NCBI RefSeq assembly: GCF_963678635.1
Contig: NW_026970820.1
Coordinates: 374,001-434,000, forward strand
Length of the DNA stretch: 60,000 bases
Direction of reading: 5' to 3'
Source: Symsagittifera roscoffensis
Taxonomy: Eukaryota > Xenacoelomorpha > Acoela > Convolutidae
A program made the position numbers and the translations under genes. Numbering within the stretch: the first letter of the stretch is position 1; each line of letters starts with the position of its first letter. Under the pieces are notes generated by a model, which searched no databases, was not told the DNA's origin, and saw only the letters and a program-made list of their open reading frames with translations. Shown piece after piece: positions 22,070-35,086 of the stretch.

Positions 22070-23707
22070 ATAGGTCAGTGACCTGCGGTGCATGGGTGTT
22101 AAGGGCTTGATTCGTCAGCAATGGCCTGGGGGCCATTAGCTTCAAGGCATGTGGCACTCGCAGAAAAAGAGCACCCGAAGGGTGCTCTTTTTCTGCTCTA
22201 ATGTCTTGTGAAACGGTATCTGATGAACTTTGTAGGGTGTCACAAAAGCAACGTGACAAAACGTTCTGTATGTGATCAGTAATTGTCAAAAAAGATTTAT
22301 GACACTTTCAATGACTGAAGCTACACCTGTTCAGTCTCTAGAGTACTCTAAAACAAAGTTAATTACGTTTTTCTGTGACTCATGAAGAGGACTGTTTCAA
22401 CGAAAACAAGTTTTCGGAAACAGTCCTAAAATCTTTTTTCGAGCTCATTTTCAAGTAAATGGACTTTCAATTGTGACTAATAGCTGAATTGGACTTGGAA
22501 TTCGTCCCAAACAAGTTAAGTTTGTCTCAATTTGATTAGAAACAATAGAAAAGGAAACAATTTTTTTTGTTGATAAAAAATAGTTGAGTCAGAAACGTTA
22601 AAAATCCCTTTTTGTCAAAATGTCATCAAAAGTAGATCCATTTGGGTTAAATTACTAGGCTACAAAATTTGAACCTGTTCAGAATGGTTTTCATGACCAA
22701 AGCCGTAAAATTTCCATATTTAGAGAAAAGGCAAAAAAACACCTTTTTGGTTAACTGAAAAAGGTAGATAAATCGGTTAAAGTCGTCTTCAAACCTATAG
22801 GACCGAAAACTGATCTAATTGAAGTATATCTGTAGTGTCCCTTGTAAGGTCACATGCAAAAAATTGAAACACTTGTGGTGGCCACTTCAGAAAACAAGAC
22901 TTTTTTTCGGATTTTGGCCATTTTTATTTGTAGTAAAGTAGTAGTAAGTTACCAGAGAAAAAAAAATTGTAAAAACCAAAATTTTTATCCAATTTTGACA
23001 ATTAAATACTCTATACCTACTAAAATGACTATGGCAAGCTCAAATATGCCATCAAAACTCATTTTTTTCTCATTTTTAAAATTTTTTTTTTTTTTTGATC
23101 TAAAATGTTGAGTCAGAAACGTGAAAAATCATTTTTTTTCAAAAAGTCAAAAAAAGTTGTGCCAATCAAATTGTTTCACTAAAGCACACTTTATGAACCT
23201 GTTCAGAATGGTTTTCATGTTTAAAGCCAAACTTTTACCCATTTTGAGAAAAGTGGAAAAAACACTTTTTTAGTTACAAAAAAACCATCATTTTTGTTGC
23301 AGTTTTTGAAAAAACTCAAATTTTTGACAAAAAAATTTATCCCAAACCTACATAATTGGGCTCCCAAAGCAGTCTATTTTTATCCATTCTTCTTCAAAAA
23401 CCCCAATTTCTCAACCAAAATTGAGTTAATGAGTCATTTTTATCGAAAAACGTGTTTTTTCCCTGTTTTTCCCCCTTTTTCCCACTATAAGTCAACGCAT
23501 AACAAAATTTTGGGAAAACGGAGCAAAAGTGTATCCTTAGAATTGTATTTTAGGCCCGCATGCCAATTTTTATCGAATTCTATCCCGACAATTTTGAGAT
23601 CAGCACTTTTTCCGAGCAAATAGTCATACCGTTATAATTCTTTGGCCGTTCGGGGCCCCTACCCCAAACTCACTAAACAAAGACGCCGAAGGCGGACGGC
23701 CACCTAG
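22070..23707 (+). repeat. Module 13, S3 class (1638 bp)
   Basis: The head ATAGGTCAGTGACCTGCGG contains the palindrome AGGTCAGTGACCT (22072-22084). The first hairpin is perfect over 17 pairs (22160-22196). Immediately after it the sequence becomes S1b-like (GAAACGGTATCTGATGAAC), so this class looks like an S2-type head on an S1b-type body. The 40-nt hairpin (22388-22427) carries CTGTTTCA. The tail hairpin GTTCGGGG/CCCCAAAC is at 23648-23669. Confidence 0.9.
22160..22196 (+). terminator. Terminator-like hairpin, module 13
   Basis: Perfect 17-pair inverted repeat: GCAGAAAAAGAGCACCC against GGGTGCTCTTTTTCTGC, loop GAA. Confidence 0.42.
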
Positions 23708-25334
23708 TTGTCACTGTGGCCCCGCTGTTTTCTTGACTTTTGAGGAGAAGGTTCCGCGGGGGGCGGAGCAGGGGAACGCTTAACGCACTCGCAAAAGGAG
23801 CACCCTTCGGGTGCTCTTTTTTGCTGGAAAGTTTTCTGAAACGGTATCTGATGAACTTTGTAAGGTGTCACAAAAGCAACAACACAAAACGTTCTGTATG
23901 TGATTAGAAAAGATCAAAAAAGATTTCTCATACTTTCAATGGCTGAATCTACACCTGATCAGTCTCTAGAGAACTCTAAACCAAAGTAACTTTTGTTTTT
24001 CAGTGATTCCTGAAGAGGACCGTTCCAACGAAAACAAGTTTTCGGAAACAGTCCTCATATTTTTTTTCGAGCCCATTGTCAAGTACGTGAACTTTCAATT
24101 GTGAATTATAGCTGAATTGGACGTGGAATTTGTCCCAAAAAGGTTAAGTTTGTCTCAAATTGATTAGAAGCAAAAGAAAAAATAAACATTTTTTTTTATT
24201 TGGAAAAAAAAGTTGAGTCAGAAACGTGAAAAAATCCTTTTTTCAAAAGTCATAAAAAATAGCTCCAATTTTCTTAAATCACTAGGCTACAATACAAGAA
24301 CCTGTTTAGGATGGTTTCCATGACCAAAGCCGTAAAATTAATATTTAGAGAAAAGGCAAAAAAAAACAACTTTTTGGTTAACTCAAAAAGGTAGATAAAT
24401 CGGGTAAAGTCGTCTTCAAACCTATAGGATCTAAAAGTGATCTAAATAGGGTTTATATGTAGTGTCCTTATTAGGTCGCATGCAAAAAACTAGAACAGTT
24501 TTGTTGGCCACTTCCGAAATTAAGACTTTTATTCGAAATTTGGCCATTTTTATTTGTAGTAAAATAGTAGTAAAATAGCCGAGAAAAAAAATTGTAAAAA
24601 CCATAATTTTTATCCAATTTTGACGTTTAAATACTCTATATTTACTAAAATGTCTATGGCAAGCTCAAATAAGCCATCAAAATTCATTTTTTCTCACTTT
24701 CAAAATTTTTGTTTTTTTGATATACAATGTTGAGTCAGAAACGTGAAAAATCAATTTTTTTCAAAAAGTCAAAATAAAGTGTTCCAATCAATTTGTTTCA
24801 CTAAAACACACTTTATGAACCTGTTCAGAAAGGTTTTTTGGGTTGAAGCCGAAAATTCACCTATTTTGAGAAAAGTGGAAAAAACACCTTTTTAGTTACA
24901 AAAAAACCATCATTTTTGTTGCAGTTTTTGAAAAAACTCAAATTTTTGAGAGGAAAATTTTTTCTCAAACTTTTATATTTGGGCTCCCCAAACAGTCTAC
25001 TTTCACCCATTTCTTGTCAATATACCCCATTTTGTGAACCAAAACAGAGTTAATAGGTAATTTTTATCGAAAAAACGTGTTTTTTACCATTTTTGCCCCC
25101 CATTTCCCTCTATAAGTCAACACATAACAAAATTTTGGCAAAACGGGGCAAAAGTGTATCCTTAGAATTTCAATACGGGGCTGCATGCAAAAAATTAGGG
25201 AATTCTGACCTCCAGTTTTCGAGAACACGACTTATTCTGCACGAAAGGTAATATAGGTAAATGTTCTTTCGAACCGACGGGGCCCCTTCCCCTGTCTCTA
25301 CTGAACGCCAAAGCCGGACGCGGCGGCCACCTAG
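23708..25334 (+). repeat. Module 14, S1b class (1627 bp)
   Basis: Standard S1b module returning to the GTGGCCCCGCT head after the S2/S3 block. First hairpin 23791-23824, 40-nt hairpin 24016-24055, TATAAG 25111-25116, tail hairpin 25276-25296. In the tail, GTTC-TTTC-GAAC replaces GTTC-CTTC-GAAC upstream of the GC hairpin, a loop change that keeps the small stem. Confidence 0.91.
23791..23824 (+). terminator. Terminator-like hairpin, module 14
   Basis: S1b form, loop TTC, T6, intact. Confidence 0.4.
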
Positions 25335-26929
25335 TTGTCACTGTGGCCCCGCTAAATCAGTGACTTTTGAAGGAGTAGGTTCCGCGGGGGGCGGAGCAGG
25401 GGAACGCTAAACGCACTCGCAAAAGGAGCACCCCTCGGGTGCTCTTTTTTTGCTCGAAAGTCTTGTGAAACGATTTGGAACTGTAAGTATTGGAAGCAGT
25501 TACACACAAAACTTTATGAATCTTTGTAATCATAGTCACAAGTGGTTTTCGACAGCTTCTATAACTCAATCTTGACATGATCTATTTCTAAAATGGCCAA
25601 AATAAAGTGATTTTACGTTTTTCAATGATTCTTGAAGAGGACTGTCTCAACGAAAACAAGTTTTCGGAAACAGTCCTGGTAACTTATTTTTGATCTCGTT
25701 TTCGAGTCTATCGACTTTCAGTCGTAATTAGTAGGCTAACAGGACCTATATTAGGTATTAAAAAGATTGAGTTTGTACCAAAAACATCAAAAGCAAGAGA
25801 TACAAAAACATGAAAAAAGTTCAAAAAATTTCAAAAATTTAAAAAATTTGAAAAAATTTTCCAAAAAAATTGATTTTTTGTTTTGTCATAAAATAACAAA
25901 AAAATGACGTAAAATGAACTTTCAATAGTCCATTTTGACTAATTTTTACGATTCAAGCTCATTTTAACTTAATAACAACATTAAAAAAACCACTGGAAAG
26001 GGTGTTTTTCAGCAAACGCCCTTTTTGACCACACCTACGAAATTCATAACTTTTTATCTAACAAATATAGAGACCTCGGGTTTTTTGCATTGTAATGGGC
26101 ATACTGAAGACTACCTCTCGCGTGCTGAAACGAACAATTTTTCTCTTTAATTTTTCCCGCAATTTCGAATTAGGGCGTTTTTTGGCTATTTTTGGTCCTT
26201 TTGGGCGGTAAAAAGTCAAACTTAGAGACAACTGTCAAAAAATCTGTTATCACATGATAGAGTCAACTTGCCATGGCGTACCAAATAGTGTCCTGATTCA
26301 GACCAAAATTGCCCTCTAATTGTCCGTGGGGGGAGGAAATTGAAAATTTTTATTTTTGGCGGGAAAATTTGAAATTTTTCAAAAAAACATTTACTCCACA
26401 GACAACGGTTTTAAACTAATGTTGGCATGGCACACAATTTATCGCTTCATAACTAGGGTCGATTTCTGCCGGGAACATTGATTTTTTAAAAAAATGACCA
26501 AAATTTTTGTTGCATTTTTTCAAAAAAATCAAAAATTTGAGAGAAAAAAATTTTAAAAATCCTACATATTTAAGCTCCCCAAACTGTCTACTTTCATCCA
26601 TTCCCTATCAATATAACCCATTTTCTCAACCAAAATCGAGTTATGGGGCCAAAAAGTCAAAAAACGTGAAAAAAACGACATTTCACGCCCATTTTCGCCC
26701 CAAAAGTACCACACATAATGTTTTTTCGGAAAAACGTCACAAGAGTTTTCGCCTTATCTCAAAAAGTTTCAGGGGGGTTGGCAAAATTTCAGAGAGATCT
26801 GACCTACAGTTTTCGAGAACTTGACTTTTTCTGCAAGAAAAGAATAAAAGGTAAATGTTCCTTCGAACCGACGGGGCCCCCTTCCCCTGTCTCTACTGAA
26901 CGCCGAAGCCGGATGCGGCGGCCACCTAG
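25335..26929 (+). repeat. Module 15, S1a class (1595 bp)
   Basis: S1a copy related in its body to modules 8 and 25. The first hairpin has an intact stem and loop CTC (25419-25453). The 40-nt hairpin is at 25638-25677. The tail hairpin has one extra C in the loop (26870-26891). The head motif GAAGGAGTAGG is shared with modules 26 and 28, which have S1b bodies. Confidence 0.9.
25419..25453 (+). terminator. Terminator-like hairpin, module 15
   Basis: Intact stem, loop CTC, T7. Confidence 0.4.
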
Positions 26930-28558
26930 TTGTCACTGTGGCCCCGCTGTATTCTTGACTTTTGAGGAGAAGGTTCCGCGGGGGGCGGAGCAGGGGAACG
27001 CTTAACGCACTCGCAAAAGGAGCACCCTTCGGGTGCTCTTTTTTGCTCGAAAGTTTTCTGAAACGGTATCTGATGAACTTTGTAAGGTGTCACAAAAGCA
27101 ACAACACAAAACGTTCTGTATGTGATTAGAAAAGGTCAAAAAAAAATTCTCATACTTTCAATGACTGAATCTACACCTGATCAGTCTCTAGAGAACTCTA
27201 AACCAAAGTAACTTTTGTTTTTCAGTGATTCATGAAGAGGACCGTTCCAACGAAAACAAGTTTTCGGAAACAGTCCTCATATTTTTTTTCGAGCCCATTG
27301 TCAAGTACGTGAACTTTCAATTGTGAATTATAGCTGAATTGGACTTGGAATTTGTCCCAAAAAGGTTAAGTTTGTCTCAAATTGATTAGAAGCAAAAGAA
27401 AAAAAAAACATTTTTTTTTATTTGGAAAAAAAAATTGAATCAGAAACGTGAAAAAATCCTTTTTTCAAAAGTCATAAAAAGTAGCTCCAATTTTCTTAAA
27501 TCACTAGGCTACAATATAAGAACATGTTTAGGATGGTTTCCATGACCAAAGCCGTAAAATTTCCATATTTAGAGAAAAGGCAAAAAAAACAACTTTTTGG
27601 TTAACTCAAAAAGGTAGATAAATCGGGTAAAGTCGTCTTCAAACCTATAGGATCGAAAAGTGATATAAATAGGGTATATATGTAGTGTCCTTGTTAGATC
27701 GCATGCAAAAAACTAGAACAGTTTTGTTGGCCACTTCCGAAATTAAGACTTTTTTTTTCGAAATTTGGCCATTTTTATTTGTAGTAAAATAGTAGTAAAA
27801 TAGCAGAGAAAAAAAATTGTAAAAACCATAATTTTTATCCAATTTTGACGTTTAAATACTCTATACCTACTAAAATGTCTATGGCAAGCTCAAATAAGCC
27901 ATCAAAATTCATTTTTTCTCACTTTTTAAAACTTTTGTTTTTTTGATATACAATGTTGAGTCAGAAACGTGAAAAATCAATTTTTTTCAAAAAGTCAAAA
28001 TAAAGTGTTCCAATCAATTTGTTTCAATAAAACACACTTTATGAACCTGTTCAGAATGGGTTTTTGGGTTGAAGCCGAAAATTAACCTATTTTGAGAAAA
28101 GTGGAAAAAACACCTTTTTAGTTACAAAAAAACCATCATTTTTGTTGCAGTTTTTGGAAAAACTCAAATTTTTGAGAGGAAAATTTTTTCTCAAACTTTT
28201 TTATTTAGGCTCCCCAAACAGTCTATTTTCATCCATTCCTTGTCAATATACCCAATTTTCTCAACCAAAACAGAGTTAATAAGAGATTTTTATCAAAAAT
28301 CGTGTTTTTTACCATTTTTGCCCCCCATTTCGCCCATAAGTCAACACATAACAAAATTTTGGCAAAACGGGGCAAAAGTGTATCCTTAGAGTTTCCATAC
28401 GGGGCTGCATGCAAAAAATTAGGGAATTCTGACCTCCAGTTTTCGAGAACACGACTTATTCTGCACGAAAGGTAATATAGGTAAATGTTCTTTCGAACCG
28501 ACGGGGCCCCTTCCCCTGTCTCTGCTGAACGCCAAAGCCGGACGCGGCGGCCACCTAG
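26930..28558 (+). repeat. Module 16, S1b class (1629 bp)
   Basis: First hairpin 27013-27046, 40-nt hairpin 27238-27277, tail hairpin 28500-28520. The usual CTATAAG is altered to CCATAAG (about 28334), one of the few S1b copies with a broken TATA-like word. The rest is a gene-free AT-rich body with two 521-bp-type subrepeats. Confidence 0.91.
27013..27046 (+). terminator. Terminator-like hairpin, module 16
   Basis: S1b form, loop TTC, T6, intact. Confidence 0.4.
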
Positions 28559-30188
28559 TTGTCACTGTGGCCCCGCTGTATTCTTGACTTTTGAGGAGAA
28601 GGTTCCGCGGGGGGCGGAGCAGGAGAACGCTTAACGCACTCGCAAAAGGAGCACCCTTCGGGTGCTCTTTTTTGCTCGAAAGTTTTCTGAAACGGTATCT
28701 GATGAACTTTGGAAAGGTGTCACAAAAGCAACAACACAAAACGTTCTGTATGTGATTAGAAAAGGTCAAAAAAAATTTCTCATACTTTCAATGACTGAAT
28801 CTACACCTGATCAGTCTCTAGAGAACTCTAAACCAAAGTAACTTTTGTTTTTCAGTGATTCATGAAGAGGACCGTTCCAACGAAAACAAGTTTTCGGAAA
28901 CAGTCCTCATGTTTTTTTTCGAGCCCATTGTCAAGTACGTGAACTTTCAATTGTGAATTATAGCTGAATTGCACTTGGAATTTGTCCCAAAAAGGTTAAG
29001 TTTGTCTCAAATTGATTAGAAGCAAAAGAAAAAAAAACATTTTTTTTTATTTGAAAAAAAAAAGTTGAGTCAGAAACGTGAAAAAATCCTTTTTTCAAAA
29101 GTCATAAAAAGTAGCTCCAATTTTCTTAAATCACTAGGCTACAATATAAGAACCTGTTTAGGATGGTTTCCATGACCAAAGCCGTAAAATTTCCATATTT
29201 AGAGAAAAGGCAAAAAAAAACAACTTTTTGGTTAACTCAAAAAGGTAGATAAATCGGGTAAAGTCGTCTTGAAACCTATAGGATCGAAAAGTGATCTAAA
29301 TAGGGTATATATGTAGTGTCCTTGTTAGGTCGCATGCAAAAAACTAGAACAGTTTTGTTGGCCACTTCCGAAATTAAGACTTTTATTCGAAATTTGGCCA
29401 TTTTTATTTGTAGTAAAATAGTAGTAAAATAGCCGAGAAAAAAAATTGTAAAAACCATAATTTTTATCCAATTTTGACGTTTAAATACTCTATTCCTACT
29501 AAAATGTCTATGGCAAGCTCAAATAAGCCATCAAAATTCATTTTTTCTCACTTTTTAAAATTTTTGTTTTTTGATATACAATGTTGAGTCAGAAACGTGA
29601 AAAATCAATTTTTTTCAAAAAGTAAAAAAAAAAGTATTCCAATCAGTTTGTTTCACTAAAACACACTTTATGAACCTGTTCAGAATGGTTTTTTGGGTTG
29701 AAGCCGAAAATTCACCTATTTTGAGAAAAGTGGAAAAAACACCTTTTTAGTTACAAAAAAACCATCATTTTTGTTGCAGTTTTTGAAAAAACTCAAAATT
29801 TTGAGAAAAAAATTTTTTCTCAAACTTTTATATTTGGGCTCCCCAAACAGTCTACTTTCATCCATTCCTTGTCAATATACCCCATTTTTTGAACCAAAAC
29901 AGAGTTAATAGGTGATTTTTATCGAAAAACGTGTTTTTTACCATTTTTGCCCCCCATTTCCCTCTATAAGTCAACACATAACAAAATTTTGGCAAAACGG
30001 GGCAAAAGTGTATCCTTAGAATTTCAATACGGGGCTGCATGCAAAAAATTAGGGAATTCTGACCTCCAGTTTTCGAGAACACGACTTATTCTGCACGAAA
30101 GGTAATATAGGTAAATGTTCTTTCGAACCGACGGGGCCCCTTCCCCTGTCTCTGCTGAACGCCAAAGCCGGACGCGGCGGCCACCTAG
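28559..30188 (+). repeat. Module 17, S1b class (1630 bp)
   Basis: First hairpin 28642-28675, 40-nt hairpin 28868-28907, TATAAG 29965-29970, tail hairpin 30130-30150. The 3' arm of the head stem is mutated (GAGAAC instead of GGGAAC), a change also present in module 26. Confidence 0.91.
28642..28675 (+). terminator. Terminator-like hairpin, module 17
   Basis: S1b form, intact, although the neighbouring GTTCC/GGAAC head stem is mutated. Confidence 0.4.
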
Positions 30189-31817
30189 AGGTTTTTGTGG
30201 CCCCGCTGTGTCCTTGACTCTTGACGTGTGGGTTCCGCGGGGGGCGGAGCAGGGGAACGCTTAACGCACTCGCAAAAGGAGCACCCTTCGGGTGCCCTTT
30301 TTTGCTCGAAAGTTTTCTGAAACGGTATCTGATGAGCTTTGTAAGGTGTCACAAAAACAACAACACAAAACGTTCTGTATGTGATTAGAAAATGTCAAAA
30401 AAAAATTTTTATACTTTCAATGACTGAATCTACCCCTGATCAGTCTCTAGAGAACTCTAAACCAAAGTAACTTATGTTTTTCAGTGATTCATGAAGAGGA
30501 CCGTTCCAACGAAAACAAGTTTTCGGAAACAGTCCTCATAATTTTTTTCGAGCCCATTGTCAAGTACGTGGACTTTCAATTGTGACTTATAGCTGAATTG
30601 AACTTGGAATTTGTCCCAAAAAGGTTAAGTTTGTCTCAAATTGATTAGAAGCAAAAGAAATAAAAAAAACATTTTTTTTATTTGGAAAAAAAAGTTGAGT
30701 CAGAAACGTGAAAAAACCCTTTTTTCAAAAGTCATTAAAAGTAGCTCCAATTGGCTTAAATCACTAGACTACAATATATGAACCTGTTCAGAATGGTTTT
30801 CACGACCAAAGCCGTACAACTTCCATATTTAGAGAAAAGGAAAAAAAACAACTTTTTGGTTAACTCAAAAAGGTAGCTAAATCGGGTAAAGTCGTCTTCA
30901 AACCTATAGGATCGAAAAGTGATCTATATAGGGTATATATGTAGTGTCCTTGTTAGGTCGCATGCAAAAAAATAGAACAGTTTTGTTGGCCACTTCCGAA
31001 ATTAAGACTTTTTTTTCGAAATTTGGCCATTTTTATTTGTAGTAAAATAGTAGTAAAATAGCTGAGAAAAAAAATTGTAAAAACCAAAATTTTTATCCAA
31101 TTTTGACGTTTAAATACTCTATACCTACTAAAATGTCTATGGCAAGCTCAAATAAGCCATCAAAATTCATTTTTTCTCTCTTTTTAAAATTTTTGTTTTT
31201 TTGATATACAATGTTGAGTCAGAAACGTGAAAAATCAATTTTTTTCAAAAAGTCAAAATAAAGTGTTCCAATCAATTTGTTTCACTAAAACACACTTTAT
31301 GAACCTGTTCAGAATGGTTTTTTGGGTTAAAGCTGAAAATTCACCCATTTTGAGAAAAGTGGAAAAAACACCTTTTTAGTTACAAAAAAACCATCATTTT
31401 TGTTGCAGTTTTTGAAAAAACTCAAATTTTTGAGAGAAAAATTTTTTCTCAAACCTTTATATTTAGGCTCCCCAAACAGTCTACTTTCATCCATTCTCCA
31501 TCAATATACCCCATTTTTTGAACCAAAACAGAGTTAATAGGTGATTTTTATCAAAAAACGTGTTTTTTACCATTTTTGCCCCCCATTTCCCTCTATAAGT
31601 CAACACATAACAAAATTTTGGCAAAACGGGGCAAAAGTGTATCCTTAGAATTTCCATACGGGGCTGCATGCAAAAAATTAGGGAATTTTGACCTCCAGTT
31701 TTCGAGAACACAACTTATTCTGCATGAAAAGGGTAAAAGGTAAATGTTCTTTCGAACCGACGGGGCCCCTTCCCCTGTCTCTGCTGAACGCCAAAGCCGG
31801 ACGCGGCGGCCACCTAG
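30189..31817 (+). repeat. Module 18, S1b class (1629 bp)
   Basis: Near-identical to module 9 (offset 14675), including the rare GGGTGCCC change in the first hairpin (30272-30305) and the AGGTTTTTGTGG head. 40-nt hairpin 30497-30536, TATAAG 31594-31599, tail hairpin 31759-31779. The distance between the twins indicates copying or conversion across about nine modules. Confidence 0.91.
30272..30305 (+). terminator. Terminator-like hairpin, module 18 (damaged)
   Basis: Carries the same GGGTGCCC change as module 9. Confidence 0.35.
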
Positions 31818-33446
31818 TTGTCACTGTGGCCCCGCTATATCAGTGAATTTTGACGAGTGGGTTCCGCGGGGGGCGGAGCAGGGGAACGCTTAACGCACTC
31901 GCAAAAGGAGCACCCTTCGGGTGCTCATTTTTGCTCGAAAGTTTTCTGAAACGGTATCTGATGAACTTTGTAAGGTGTCACAAAAGCAACAACACAAAAC
32001 ATTCTGTATGTGATTAGAAAAGATCAAAAAAGATTTCTCATACTTTCAATGACTGAATCTACACCTGATCAGTCTCTAGAGAACTCTAAGCCAAAGTAAC
32101 TTATGTTTTTCAGTGATTCATGAAGAGGACCGTTCCAACGAAAACAAGTTTTCGGAAACAGTCCTCATATTTTTTTTCGAGCCCATTGTCAAGTACGTGG
32201 ACTTTTAATTGTGACTAATAGCTGAATTGGACTTGGAATTTGTCCCAAAGAGGTTAAGTTTGTCTCAAATTGATTAGCAACAAAAGAAAAAAAATCATTT
32301 TTTTTTATTTGGAAAAAAAAGTTGAGTCAGAAACGTGAAAAAACCCTTTTTTCAAAAGTCATAAAAAGTAGCTCCAATTGGCTTTAATCACTAGGCTACA
32401 ATATATGAACCTGTTCAGAATGGTTTTCATGACCAAAGCCGTAAAATTTCCATATTTAGAGAAAAGGCAAAAAAAAAAAACTTTTTGGTTAACCCAAAAA
32501 GGTAGATAAATCGATTAAAGTCGTCTTCAAACCTATAGGATCGAGAAGTGATCTAAATAGGGTATATATGTAGTGTCCTTGTTAGGTGACAAGCAAAAAA
32601 CTGAAACAGTTTTATCGGCCACTTCCGAAATAAAGACTTTTTTTCCGAAATTTGGCCATTTTTGTTTGTAGTAAAATAGTAGTAAAATAGCCGAGAAAAA
32701 AAATTGTAAAAACCATAATTTTTATCCAATTTTGACGTTTAAATACTCTATACCTACTAAATTGTCTATGGCAAGCTCAAATAAGCCATAAAAATTCATT
32801 TTTTCTCACTTTTTTAAATTTTTGTTTTTTTGATATACAATGTTGAGTCAGAAACGTGAAAAATCAATTTTTTTCAAAAAGTACAAATAAAGTGTTCCAA
32901 TCAATTTGTTTCACTAAAACACACTTTATGAACCTGTTCAGAATGGGTTTTTGGGTTAAAGCCCAAAATTCACCCATTTTGAGAAAAGTGGAAAAAACAC
33001 CTTTTTAGTTACAAAAAAACCATCATTTTTGTTGCAGTTTTTGAAAAAACTCAAGTTTTTGAGAAAAACTTTTTTTCTCAAACCTTTATATTTAGGCTCC
33101 CCAAACAGTCTACTTTCATCCATTCCTTGTCAGTATACCCCATTTTTTGAGCCAAAACAGAGTTAATAGGTAATTTTTATCAAAAATCGTGTTTTTTACC
33201 ATTTTTGCCCCCCATTTCCCTCTATAAGTCAACACATAACAAAATTTTGGCAAAACGGGGCAAAAGTGTATCCTTAGAATTTCAATACGGGGCTGCATGC
33301 AAAAAATTAGGGAATTCTGACCTCCAGTTTTCGAGAACACGACTTATTCTGCACGAAAGGTAATATAGGTAAATGTTCTTTCGAACCGACGGGGCCCCTT
33401 CCCCTGTCTCTACTGAACGCCAAAGCCGGACGCGGCGGCCACCTAG
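31818..33446 (+). repeat. Module 19, S1b class (1629 bp)
   Basis: First hairpin 31901-31934, with its T tract interrupted right after the stem (CATTTTTGC), so any T-run terminator role would be weakened here. 40-nt hairpin 32126-32165, TATAAG 33223-33228, tail hairpin 33388-33408. The first GCATGC anchor is degraded to ACAAGC (about 32589). Confidence 0.9.
31901..31934 (+). terminator. Terminator-like hairpin, module 19 (T run broken)
   Basis: The stem is intact, but the base after GGGTGCTC is A, leaving T5 one position later. Confidence 0.35.
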
Positions 33447-35086
33447 ATAGGTCAGTGACCTGCGGTGCATGGGTGTTATGGGCTTGATTCGTCAGCATTG
33501 GCCTGGGGGCCGTTAGCTTCAAGACATGTGGCACTCGCAGAAAAAGAGCACCCGAAGGGTGCTCTTTTTCTGCTCGAATGTCTTGTGAAACGGTATCTGA
33601 TGAACTTTGTAGGGTGTTTTAAAAGCAACATGACAAAACTTTCTGTATCTGATCAGTAATGGTCAAAAAAGATTTATGACACTTTCAATGACTGAAGCTA
33701 CACCTGATCAGTCTCTAGAGAACTCTAAAACAAAGTAACTTATATTTTTCAGTGACTCATGAAGAGGACTGTTTCAACGAAAACAAGTTTTCGGAAACAG
33801 TCCTAATGTTTTTCTTGGAGCTCATTTTTAAGTACGTGGACTTTCAATTGTGACTAATAGTTGAATTAGACTTGGAATTTGTCCCAAAAAAGTTAAGTTT
33901 GTCTCAAATTGATTAGAAGCAATAGAAAAAAAAAAAACTTTTTTTTATTTGACCAAAATACTTGAGTCAGAAACGTGAAAAATTCCTTTTTTTTCAAAAA
34001 GTCATAAGAAGTAGTTCAATTTGCATTAAATCACTAAACTAGAATAATTGAACCTGTTCAGATTGGTTTTCACGAACAAAGTCGTAAAATTTCCATATTT
34101 AGAGAAAAGGCAAAAAAACACCTTTTTGGTTAACTGAAAAAGGTAGATAAATCGGATAAAGTCGTCTTCAAACCTATAGGACCGAAAAATGATGTAATTG
34201 AGGTATATATGTAGTGTCCCTTGTAAGGTCACATGCAAAAAGGTGAAACAATTGGGGCGGCCACTTCAGAAAACCAGACTATTTTTCGGACTTTGGCCAT
34301 TTTTATTTGTAGTAAAGTAGTCGTAAGTTAACAGAGAAAAAAAAATTGTAAAAACCAAAATTTTTATCCAATTTTGACAATTAAATACTCTATACCTACT
34401 AAAATGGCTATGGCAAGCTCAAATATGCCATCAAAACTCATTTTTTCTCACTTTTTAAATTTTTTGTTTTTTTGATATAAAATGTTGAGTCAGAAACGTG
34501 AAAAATCAGTTTTTTTCAAAAAGTCAAAAAAAGTTGTTCCAATCAATTTGTTTCACTAAAACACAATTTCTCAGCCTGTTCAGAATGGTTTTCATGTTTA
34601 AAGCTGAAACTTTACACATTTTGAGAAAAGTGGAAAAAATAACTTTTTAGTTACAAAAAAACCATCATTTTTGTTGCATTTTTTGAGAAAACTCAAATTT
34701 TTAAGAAAAACAAATTTTCTTTAACCTACATAATTGGGCTCCTAAAACAGTCTACTTTCATCCATTCTTCATCAAATTACCCCAATTTGTTAACCAAAAT
34801 AGAGTTACTGAGCCATTTTTACCAAAAAACGTGGTTTTTCCCTGTTTTTCCCCATTTTTCCCACTATAAGTCAACGCATAACAAAATTTTGGGAAAACGG
34901 AGCAAAAGTGTATCCTTAGAATTGCATTTTAGGCCCGCATGCCAATTTTTATCGAATTCTATCCCGACAATTTTGAGATCAGCACTTTTTCCGAGCAAAT
35001 AGTCATACCGTTATAATTCTTTGGCCGTTCGGGGCCCCTACCCCAAACTCACTAAACAAAGACGCCGAAGGCGGACGGCCACCTAG
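33447..35086 (+). repeat. Module 20, S3 class (1640 bp)
   Basis: Second S3 copy, about 11.4 kb from module 13. Palindrome AGGTCAGTGACCT 33449-33461, perfect 17-pair first hairpin 33537-33573, 40-nt hairpin 33765-33804 with CTGTTTCA at 33769-33776, TATAAG 34865-34870, tail hairpin 35027-35048. It differs from module 13 by many substitutions, so the class is old rather than newly duplicated. Confidence 0.9.
33537..33573 (+). terminator. Terminator-like hairpin, module 20
   Basis: Perfect 17-pair S3 form as in module 13, loop GAA, T5 then CTGC. Confidence 0.42.
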
